A DNA stretch of 5,181 nucleotides, taken from positions 1-5,181 of the forward strand of contig DATJUC010000205.1 in assembly GCA_035502675.1 (NCBI GenBank). Reading direction: 5' to 3'. The translations under genes were made by a program, and so were the position numbers. Below the pieces are notes generated by a model. It was not told the DNA's origin, searched no databases, and saw only the letters and a program-made list of their open reading frames with translations. Below are positions 1 through 5,181 of this stretch, piece after piece. The stretch is from DATJUC01 sp035502675 (GTDB lineage: Bacteria > Vulcanimicrobiota > Vulcanimicrobiia > Vulcanimicrobiales > Vulcanimicrobiaceae). Position 1 is the first letter of the stretch; each line of letters begins with the position of its first letter.

Positions 1-972
1 AGCAACGTCGCAATTTCCGAGTTTGCGATTCCCACGTATGCAAGCGGGCCGGTAGCGATCGTAAAGGGCGGGAGCGATCTCTGGTTTACGGAGGACGCCG
101 CGAGCAAGATCGGTAGCGCGACCGAAAGCGGACAGATTACGGAATTTCCAATTACGACCAAGAGTCCCCACGACGATCCGCTTCGGCCTCGGCCGGAATT
201 GACGACTCCGCCGAGCGGCTTCGGACCGAATGGGATCGCTCTCGGATATGACAACGCGCTGTGGTTTACGGAAGATAACGCGAGTGCGGTCGGGCGCATG
301 ACGCTCGCCGGAAAGATGTCCGGTCAGTATCGCGTCGATGCGAGCTGCTGTCTTCAGTATATACATAAGGGGCCTGGGAAAGCGCTCTGGTTCGCCGCCT
401 CCAATCCGGCTGTTCCCGAAGCCGGAGCGGACGAGATTGCGCGCATCAACATCAAAGGCGCCGTCACTGCGTTCAAGTTTCGGGCCGCGACGCCCATTCC
501 CGGCGACGTTGCGGAAGGCCCCGACGGAGCGATTTGGTTCACGCAGTACACGGCCGGAAAGATCGGCCGAATGACCCCGGCCGGAAAAGTCACCAACGAA
601 TACACGACTCCCACCAAGCGCTCGAGTCCCTCCGGCATCGTCGAAGGCCCCGATCACGCTCTCTGGTTCACCGAAGTCGCGGCCAACAAGATCGGCCGCA
701 TCACGACCACCGGAAAAATTACGGAGTATCCGGTTCCGACCGCCAAAGCCGGTTTGTCTTTGATCACCAGGGGGCCGTCCGGCGCGCTGTGGTTTACGGA
801 GTTCTATGCAAACCAGATCGGGGAAATCACGGTCACCGGCAAGATTACCGAATACGCCGTACCAACGTATAATAGCGAGCCGCTCGGCATCGCCGCGGAC
901 GGAAAAGATACGATTTGGTTCACCGAACACGCCGGCAATAACATCGGCCGGCTCGTAGTCTCCGGAGGCTGA
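1..972 (+). CDS. Virginiamycin B lyase-like (Vgb superfamily) beta-propeller protein, 5' end outside window
   Basis: The frame is open from base 1 to the TGA at 970-972 and gives 323 residues; the true start lies upstream. A TTG at 199 is only an internal Leu codon, because propeller sequence continues before it. Seven repeats carry the signature G-P-x-x-A-(L/I)-W-F-T-E, then (K/N)-I-G-R-(I/M)-T-x-x-G-K-(I/V)-T-E-Y-x-x-P-T. Their Trp residues are at 28, 88, 130, 179, 222, 264 and 306. This is the pattern of the streptogramin B lyase (Vgb) seven-bladed propeller, about 295 residues long. The strand at residues 4-13 (ISEFAIPT) could be the N-terminal closing strand, so the propeller may be nearly complete here and only a leader missing. 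Spacing is 42-43 residues except for longer steps of 60 (units 1-2) and 49 (units 3-4). The two His residues I recall as catalytic in Staphylococcus Vgb align with Ser253 and Leu295, so lyase activity is doubtful. Many such proteins in environmental bacteria are probably secreted binding or structural propellers. Fold is sure; function unknown. Confidence 0.9.
   Translation, partial: SNVAISEFAIPTYASGPVAIVKGGSDLWFTEDAASKIGSATESGQITEFPITTKSPHDDPLRPRPELTTPPSGFGPNGIALGYDNALWFTEDNASAVGRMTLAGKMSGQYRVDASCCLQYIHKGPGKALWFAASNPAVPEAGADEIARINIKGAVTAFKFRAATPIPGDVAEGPDGAIWFTQYTAGKIGRMTPAGKVTNEYTTPTKRSSPSGIVEGPDHALWFTEVAANKIGRITTTGKITEYPVPTAKAGLSLITRGPSGALWFTEFYANQIGEITVTGKITEYAVPTYNSEPLGIAADGKDTIWFTEHAGNNIGRLVVSGG
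76..960 (+). repeat. Seven tandem propeller-blade repeats inside the Vgb-like gene
   Basis: The coding sequence contains seven degenerate tandem units of about 126 bp. The conserved Trp codons are at 82, 262, 388, 535, 664, 790 and 916. The last four units are spaced 129, 126 and 126 bp and are the most alike, with a shared core coding for K/N/Q-I-G-R/E-I/M-T-x-x-G-K-I/V-T-E-Y. The first three are more divergent and carry insertions. The similarity is mainly at protein level, so these are old duplicated blades, not a recent DNA repeat. Confidence 0.85.
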
Positions 973-980
973 ATTCCGAC

Positions 981-994
981 CGGGCGCGGGCCCG
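981..994. terminator. Short GC hairpin between convergent genes, possible bidirectional terminator
   Basis: The 23-bp gap (973-995) between the stop of the Vgb-like gene and the stop of the membrane-protein gene contains a 5-bp stem, CGGGC (981-985) pairing with GCCCG (990-994) around a 4-base loop. An alternative pairing is the perfect 10-bp palindrome GCGGGCCCGC at 986-995. No T-run follows on either strand, so it is not a classical intrinsic terminator. The position between two converging genes is the main argument for a role. Confidence 0.3.
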
Positions 995-995
995 C

Positions 996-2681
996 TTAGC
1001 CTCCTTCGGACGGCAGCCCCGGCAGGATGCGCGCGTTCTCATCCGGGCGCAGCGTCAACCAGAGATAGGCCGATCCGGCGCGATGCGCCAACGTCGTCAG
1101 CGCATCGACCTCGTCGGGCAAGTAGTGCGTTCGATCGCGCTTGGGCCCGCACACGATAAAACCGACGAGCTGCATGCGTGCAATCATCGGAACGAACAAG
1201 GCGGCGCGGAAGGGATGCTCCGGCTCGTCGCACTCGAACGGCTCCGACCACCGGCGCAAGCGCAGCACGGCGAAGTCGTCGCCGGTCATGACCGGCGGTA
1301 GACGCGTTGCGGGCGGCGTAGCCAGCACGAACCAGGCGCCGGCGGCCGTATAAATCGCCACGTAGTCGCATCCGATGCGAACGTGTAAGGCTTCGTACGT
1401 TTGCATGAGCAGCCGTTGCGGATCGGAGATCAAGTCGGTCTCTTGTGCGAAGCGGCGGAGGGCTTGGAGCGCCAACAGTTGCGACCGGAAGACGGCGGCG
1501 TTGAGCAAATGCTCGATCCGCCGATGCAGCAACGTCAGCGCGGCGCCCAGGAACAGCGCGAGTGCCAACTCGGAGATCAGCGCAAAACGCGACTCGGCGA
1601 GCCAGCGGCTAAACGCCCAATCGACGAGTGCGATCGCGCCGACGACGAGCGACGTCATAAAGGCGTACACGAGCGCGCGGCTTATGACGAAGCGAACGTC
1701 GAAGAGCTGGTGCTTGAGAACCGTGTACGCGAGCGCGATCGGTGCAAGCACTTCCCACGCCTGGCAAATGTTGATGAGCTCGGGACTTACCGGGATCAGG
1801 GCAACCCCGCTTCCGTACAGCACCTCCAGCGCGAGCGCGGGGAGGTACGCGACGGCAAACGCGATCACGACCCAGCGCAACCGGTTGCGCTCGGCCACCT
1901 CCGCAAAAGCGTAGCGCGAGATCAAGATGACGATGCCCAAAGCGAACGTCGCCTCGACGAGGATGACGACCGCGCGAGTCGCCAGGGGAACGAAGTCTCC
2001 CGCGAACACGTAGGCCAGAGAAGCGTACAGCGACAGGGCGATCAGCGCCGGGCTTAGACCGAACAACAACGCTCGCTCGACGAGGCGGCCGGTCCGGCTC
2101 GGCTCACTATCCGGAAAACGCAGCGCGAACGACACGAAGGCGGCGCACGAGATCCCGTTGCTCACCAGCCATAACACTTGCCAAGCGATCACGAAGACGA
2201 ACGGCCACGTGCCGGGCGTCGCCGCAAAAATGCAAAAGCTGTAGGAGAATCCGAAAAAGGCCCAGGTCGCCGGAGCCGGGCGCAGCAGAACCAAGGCGGC
2301 GGCGATTGCGACGTACGCGAGCGTAGCCAGCACCTCGATGACGTCGGTGACGTTATCGGCGAGGCTGCGCGGGTATGGCCGCGCGACGATCGTGACCACG
2401 TGCCCCGAGATCAGCGGCAGCGTCAGAACGTATCCTGGCGGTGCCGACCGCGTTAGCCGGAGTCGGTCCTCAGGGGTCATCCGGTGCAGATCGATCCGAT
2501 CGCCGTCACGAACGGCGCCGCCCGAAATCGGCGTCTCCATGGTTACGACGTTGCCGTTGGTGACCAGAAAGCCGAACCAGCCGTACGGATGCCACGGAAG
2601 GGAAAGATCCGATCCGGTGATGACGAAAGCAACCGCAGCAAGGGCCACGACGCAGACGGTTCTGACGGCGGCTCTTCTCAT
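996..2681 (-). CDS. Polytopic membrane sensor-like protein: PDZ-like outer segment, about 10 TM helices, C-terminal GAF domain
   Basis: The product has 561 residues from an ATG at 2681. There is a hydrophobic N-terminal segment (about 6-23), then an extracytoplasmic stretch (about 24-112) with a PDZ-like GGAVRDGDRI motif at 54-63. Further membrane helices lie at about 113-133, 139-156, 160-188, 203-226, 234-256, 269-288, 306-322, 336-355 and 368-385. The stretch AYTVLKHQLFDVRFVISRAL (318-337) strongly resembles the last helices of ComP-like and related membrane histidine kinases, typically LRYRLFDIDVVIRRTLVY. A basic, helical linker (386-420) leads to a GAF-type domain at about 421-545, with the typical LFVPMIARMQLVGFIVCG core (495-512) and a closing D-E-V-D-A-L-x-x-L-A-H-R helix. 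No HisKA, HATPase, GGDEF, phosphatase or DNA-binding domain follows; the protein ends about 15 residues after GAF. I infer a membrane receptor working through an unknown partner. The ligand is unknown. No clear Shine-Dalgarno sequence precedes the ATG, so the exact start is a little uncertain. Confidence 0.88.
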   Translation of the reverse strand: MRRAAVRTVCVVALAAVAFVITGSDLSLPWHPYGWFGFLVTNGNVVTMETPISGGAVRDGDRIDLHRMTPEDRLRLTRSAPPGYVLTLPLISGHVVTIVARPYPRSLADNVTDVIEVLATLAYVAIAAALVLLRPAPATWAFFGFSYSFCIFAATPGTWPFVFVIAWQVLWLVSNGISCAAFVSFALRFPDSEPSRTGRLVERALLFGLSPALIALSLYASLAYVFAGDFVPLATRAVVILVEATFALGIVILISRYAFAEVAERNRLRWVVIAFAVAYLPALALEVLYGSGVALIPVSPELINICQAWEVLAPIALAYTVLKHQLFDVRFVISRALVYAFMTSLVVGAIALVDWAFSRWLAESRFALISELALALFLGAALTLLHRRIEHLLNAAVFRSQLLALQALRRFAQETDLISDPQRLLMQTYEALHVRIGCDYVAIYTAAGAWFVLATPPATRLPPVMTGDDFAVLRLRRWSEPFECDEPEHPFRAALFVPMIARMQLVGFIVCGPKRDRTHYLPDEVDALTTLAHRAGSAYLWLTLRPDENARILPGLPSEGG

Positions 2682-2781
2682 GTGGTCTGTGTTCGAAACG
2701 TCTTCGGGCGGGCCCCGTTATGGTGGCGCATTCGTACGACGTTCGAGGCGAGAGCGTCGTTCCACGCGTACGTTCGTGCCG
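2682..2781 (-). other. 100-bp gap between the DUF885 gene and the membrane-protein gene
   Basis: This spacer lies downstream of the reconstructed DUF885 stop (2782-2784) and upstream of the membrane-protein ATG. It contains a possible hairpin with a 6-bp stem (2736-2741 pairing with 2755-2760) and a 13-base loop, placed 22-46 bases after the DUF885 stop and lacking a T-run. A CATAAC element on the minus strand (2717-2722) is a weak -10-like match with no convincing -35 partner. The gap is long enough for a promoter or attenuating structure, but neither is proven. Confidence 0.3.
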
Positions 2782-2855
2782 TTACGGGCCGTTTCCGAAG
2801 TCTTGCGGAGCCAGTGGTTCGATCGCGGGCTTGAGCCAGCTGTCGTCGCCGAGCC

Positions 2856-2867
2856 ATTCGTACGAAT
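2856..2867 (-). other. Frameshift site 2 in DUF885 gene, inside a 12-bp perfect palindrome
   Basis: The sequence ATTCGTACGAAT is its own reverse complement. Upstream coding frame reads ...Y-S-T-I-R with CGT at 2864-2862. The family-like C-terminus starts at TAC (2862-2860), so one base is missing relative to an intact gene. The downstream frame encodes 26 sensible residues and stops, whereas the unshifted frame runs on for about 48 residues of Ser/Arg/Thr-rich nonsense. The exact missing base cannot be told; it most likely lay at the palindrome centre. Confidence 0.75.
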
Positions 2868-3704
2868 CGTCGAATACGGCACGGTGCCGTACGAAAGCAG
2901 CTGGTCGTGGAAGCGCCGCAGCGAGAACGCGGAGCCTTCTTGGTCGCGCACGAGCCCGAGCAGCGCCTCGACTTGGGTTTTCCCGACGAGATAATCGATC
3001 AGCTGGCCGGGGCCCATCGCGGCCCGCGTCGACTCGCCGGTCGCGGTTGCGAGATCGATCCCGGCGTTCTTTTGAAAATACGCGATCGTCTGCGGCAGCG
3101 TCGCGGTTCCGGTAGCCAGGCCGACGTCGACGCCGATGCGCGTGGCGCGGTACCGCATCAACCGGATCACCTGTTTGCGCGCCGCGGGGATATCGTCGTA
3201 GAGCCCGTTGCGCATGAGCATCTCTTCGCCGTAGAACGCCCAGCCTTCGGCAAAGACCCCGTCTTGCTGGACGTGCCGGACGTAATCGGGGTTGTGATAC
3301 GCGATGCTGAACTGCATGAAGTGTCCGGGGATGCCTTCGTGTCCGAGCAGCGGCAGTACCGACTCACGCGCCTGTGCCGCAAAGAAACTCGGGTTATGCG
3401 GGTTGTACGCAGGCACGAAATAGAAGCCCTCGGGATCCTTGTCGAACATGCCGGGCGGATTCATGAACCCGCCGGTGTTGACGGCCGCCAGCGCTTTGGG
3501 CAGCTCCACGATGTGAAACGGCCCGATATAAGCCGGAACGTCGACGATTTGGTGCGAGCGCAAAAACGCCAAGATCGTTCCCATCGAGCGTTCGAAGTAG
3601 GCCAGAAACTGGGCGGTCGACGTGAACGCCGGCTCGACCTTACCGGGCGGCGCGAAGCGGTCGCGATTGTCTTCCCATTGCTCGAGCGCGCGATCGCGCG
3701 GCAG

Positions 3705-3711
3705 GTCGCCC
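3705..3711 (-). other. Frameshift site 1 in DUF885 gene
   Basis: The N-terminal frame is family-like up to A-A-I-G, with GGG at 3711-3709. The C-terminal frame is family-like from GAC (3707-3705) onward, reading D-L-P-R-D-R-A-L-E-Q-W. One base (3708) is left over, so the gene has one base too many or two too few at the GGGCGA stretch. The frames overlap from 4091 to 3640, but outside their proper halves both read as Arg/Ser/Pro/Thr-rich noise, so the crossover is placed by protein sense. Confidence 0.8.
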
Positions 3712-4514
3712 GATAGCGGCCACTTCGTCGGAGTCGTACGGCAACAGCAAGACGCGGCGGAGGTACCAATCGTACTGCTCCTTTCCGACCGCAAACCCGC
3801 CCGCGTGGAAACTGGACATGCGGGCATCCAACCACGCACCGTAGGCGTGAAGCGCTTGCAGCGCGGTCTTTTGAGCGGCGTGGAGCTGGGCTTGCGTCTG
3901 CGGGGAAACGTCTTTGGCGATCTCGTCGAGACTGGTCGTGTAGAGCGCGTCACCCTGTGCGACGTCCTCGGAAGCCGCTTGCGCGAACTCGCGGACCGTG
4001 TCGGTGAGGTTGGCCTTGCCTTGTTCGAGCACGGCGGGACACGCGCGCAGCCGTTCGATCGCATCGCGAACGCGCACTTCGTCGCTGGCAAACGGCTTTT
4101 TTACGAGCGAGAAGATACCGTTACTGCACTCGCCCTCGTAGACGCTGGGATTGCGCTCGAGCGACCGCAGCACGGCGCGCGACCACCAATCCGCCTCGAG
4201 GTTCGAGCGCACCAGCAGGTAGTCGACGAAGTCGTGGCGGCTCGTCCCCGCTGCAGGCTGCAACTGCGCGAGCTCGTCGCGAAACGCGCGCAGTTGCTTC
4301 ATCTGCGCGGCTTGAGCCGCCGGCGAAAAGTCGGAAAGCTTGCCGTCCCACGTGTGAATCCCGGAGTCGGTGGCGCCGGTAGGCGATTCTTCGAGCGACC
4401 ACATCGTATAGCGCCGCTCCAGGTCGATCAATTTATCGCGATACGCGTCGCTCGGCGCCGGCGTGGCGACGGCCAGCACGGCGGATAGAAGCACTCCGAT
4501 CATGGAACGCACGA

Positions 4515-4519
4515 CCTCC
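4515..4519 (-). promoter_or_regulatory. Shine-Dalgarno GGAGG that decides the DUF885 start
   Basis: GGAGG on the minus strand lies 11 bases before the ATG at 4503 and only 2 bases before the alternative GTG at 4512. Two bases is too close for initiation, so the ATG is the likelier start. It lies within the 46-bp spacer (4504-4549) after the NHL-like gene, which fits translation from a shared message. Confidence 0.5.
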
Positions 4520-4549
4520 GGCAGCTAGCTTCGACGCCCGCAACCAGAC

Positions 4550-5181
4550 TCAGTTTCGCGCCGCCGGTGAGACCGCGATGCCGATCGGGTAACCGTCGGC
4601 CATGCCTTGATTGAAACTGAAGAGGTACGTTCCCGCGGGGTACGAGTAAACGTCGACGCCTCCGAACGTACTGTCGGTACAATAAAACCTGGTCTGCGCG
4701 CGGTCGAGCGGGCACTCCGTAGCCGATCCGAACAACGGATAGGCTTGGCGAAGGTGCAGCGACGGCGGGTAGTAGCCGTATTGGCCGTACCCGCCCGGCA
4801 GCACCGTGAAGCGATCCAGCACGGGCGCGAGCGAGTCGCTCGAATCGGTAACTAGCAATTCGCCGGCCGCATCGAACTGCGGCTTGCCCGGGACGCGCAG
4901 CGTCCAAGGAACGAGCTGCGCCGTCGCGGTGGTCGAGCAGCCGGGAAAAATGGCGAGCTCGGAACCGTTCGTCGTTTGATGCGTCACGTAACAGTTGTCG
5001 CGCGCGTCGACGCCGATGCCGTAGAGCGTGCCGGTAAACGAGGAGTCCGCGAGCTGCCCGAGATACGGATGCGCGCCCGGGCCGAATACCGCGACGGTTC
5101 CCGGCAGCGGCTGAAATGCCGCACTCCAGTCGGGTTGATTTCCGACGTAGACCCGGCCGCGGCGATCGAACGCGATATCCA
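4550..5181 (-). CDS. NHL-like beta-propeller protein, probably secreted; N-terminus outside window
   Basis: The frame is open from the right edge to the TGA at 4552-4550 and yields 209 residues. A GTG at 4987 looks like a start but is an internal Val, because blade sequence continues upstream to base 5179. Repeated blade strands are visible: IAFDRRGRVYVGN (2-14), YGIGVDARDNCYVTH (53-67), PQFDAAGELLVTD (100-112) and IGIAVSPAARN (199-209), separated by more variable strands such as GTVAVFGPG and ELAIFPG. This is the (L/I)-A-F-D-x-x-G-x-L-Y-V-x-(N/D) pattern of NHL or six-bladed-propeller-like proteins. Four Cys (63, 81, 156, 167) suggest an exported protein with possible disulphides. The section 121-140 (GGYGQYGYYPPS) is Gly/Tyr-rich and probably a surface loop. 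The protein ends at the first strand of a new blade, as in propellers closed by joining their two termini. No catalytic residues are recognised; a binding or scaffold role is plausible but unproven. The DUF885 gene follows 46 bp downstream, so the two may be co-transcribed. Confidence 0.85.
   Translation of the reverse strand, partial: DIAFDRRGRVYVGNQPDWSAAFQPLPGTVAVFGPGAHPYLGQLADSSFTGTLYGIGVDARDNCYVTHQTTNGSELAIFPGCSTTATAQLVPWTLRVPGKPQFDAAGELLVTDSSDSLAPVLDRFTVLPGGYGQYGYYPPSLHLRQAYPLFGSATECPLDRAQTRFYCTDSTFGGVDVYSYPAGTYLFSFNQGMADGYPIGIAVSPAARN

Larger units (their letters stand above)
2782..4503 (-). pseudogene. DUF885 family putative secreted metallohydrolase, gene broken by two frameshifts
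   Basis: Read through two frame changes, this gives a product of about 573 residues, normal for DUF885 proteins (about 550-600). I number from the ATG at 4503. Residues 1-20 form a signal peptide (hydrophobic core VLLSAVLAVA), so export is expected. Family-typical N-terminal stretches are NPSVYEGECSNGIF (118-131) and YDWYLRRVLLLPYDSDEV (244-261). After a register change near 3708 the protein continues with DLPRDRALEQWE. It then has the putative metal site HEGIPGH (388-394), EGWAFYGEE (419-427, likely third ligand Glu419), RATRIGVDVG (452-461) and PGQLIDYLVG (498-507). A second change near 2862 brings in a 26-residue tail starting YEWLGDDSWL and ending at the TAA at 2782-2784. Without that change the frame runs on to 2718 with low-complexity Ser/Arg/Thr-rich sequence. 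DUF885 is thought to be related to zinc peptidases; the substrate is unknown. A GTG at 4512 is possible, but GGAGG sits only 2 bases from it and 11 bases from the ATG, so I prefer the ATG. If the shifts are sequencing errors, the gene is intact. Confidence 0.9.

Noticed and set aside
1375..2057. Plus-strand open frames antisense to the membrane protein (1375-1914, 1401-2057).
   Set aside because: Their composition (Arg, Ser and Gln-rich, no hydrophobic core) is that of shadow frames; the minus strand has a convincing helix-plus-GAF protein.
2718..2781. Coding continuation of the DUF885 C-terminal frame to a stop at 2718.
   Set aside because: The residues past 2862 are low-complexity Ser/Arg/Thr sequence, and a better family-like tail with its own stop at 2782 exists in the neighbouring register.
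3705..3711. Programmed +1 frameshifting as the explanation for the split DUF885 gene.
   Set aside because: There is no stop codon at the shift, no clear stimulatory Shine-Dalgarno-like element, and a second independent shift would still be needed near 2862; indel error or decay is simpler.
2907..4488. Long plus-strand open frames over the DUF885 gene (2907-3716 and 3622-4488).
   Set aside because: They are Arg-rich antisense frames typical of GC-rich DNA, with no recognisable domain, and they lie over clear DUF885 motifs on the other strand.
4500..4907. Minus-strand 135-residue frame overlapping the NHL-like gene and the DUF885 start.
   Set aside because: Arg-rich shadow in a second register of the NHL-like gene; no domain and no ribosome binding site seen.
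1..5181. tRNA, rRNA, CRISPR array, insertion sequence, riboswitch or phage elements.
   Set aside because: No regular short repeats with spacers, no transposase-like protein, no terminal inverted repeats and no cloverleaf-like segments were seen; nearly all the DNA is explained by the four genes.

Overview
This is a 5.2 kb chromosomal piece of a high-GC bacterium. It holds four protein genes, two of them cut by the window edges. I see no RNA gene, CRISPR array, insertion sequence or phage gene. The mix is two secreted beta-propeller proteins of the virginiamycin-lyase-like and NHL-like kinds, a DUF885 putative metallohydrolase, and a polytopic membrane protein ending in GAF. That mix resembles environmental GC-rich lineages such as Candidatus Eremiobacterota (WPS-2). 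This is an inference from protein style only; no marker gene is present.

Layout. Positions 1-972 (+) are the 3' part of a gene for a seven-unit beta-propeller of the streptogramin lyase (Vgb) superfamily. A 23-bp gap with a short GC hairpin separates it from three genes on the opposite strand. Read in their own direction (right to left) these are: (i) the 3' end of a Cys-containing NHL-like propeller gene (4550-5181), open through the right edge; (ii) a DUF885 gene (2782-4503) starting 46 bp downstream of it; and (iii) after a 100-bp gap, a 561-residue membrane sensor-like protein (996-2681).

The most notable observation is that the DUF885 gene is not readable in one frame. It appears as two long overlapping reading frames plus a short in-family C-terminal tail in yet another register. 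The shifts lie at about 3708 (one base too many, or two too few) and about 2862 (one base too few). Read through both, the segment gives a normal-length product of about 573 residues with a signal peptide, the HEGIPGH metal-site motif, the EGWAFYGEE motif and a proper C-terminus. The lesions are therefore either sequencing or assembly errors or a very recent inactivation.

Functional links between the genes are weak. Three of the four products look exported or membrane-bound (for the Vgb-like protein this rests on family habit, since its N-terminus is missing). The NHL-like gene and the DUF885 gene are close enough to share a transcript. The membrane protein has a PDZ-like outer segment, about ten membrane helices and a GAF domain, but no kinase, cyclase or other output domain, so it may act through a partner.
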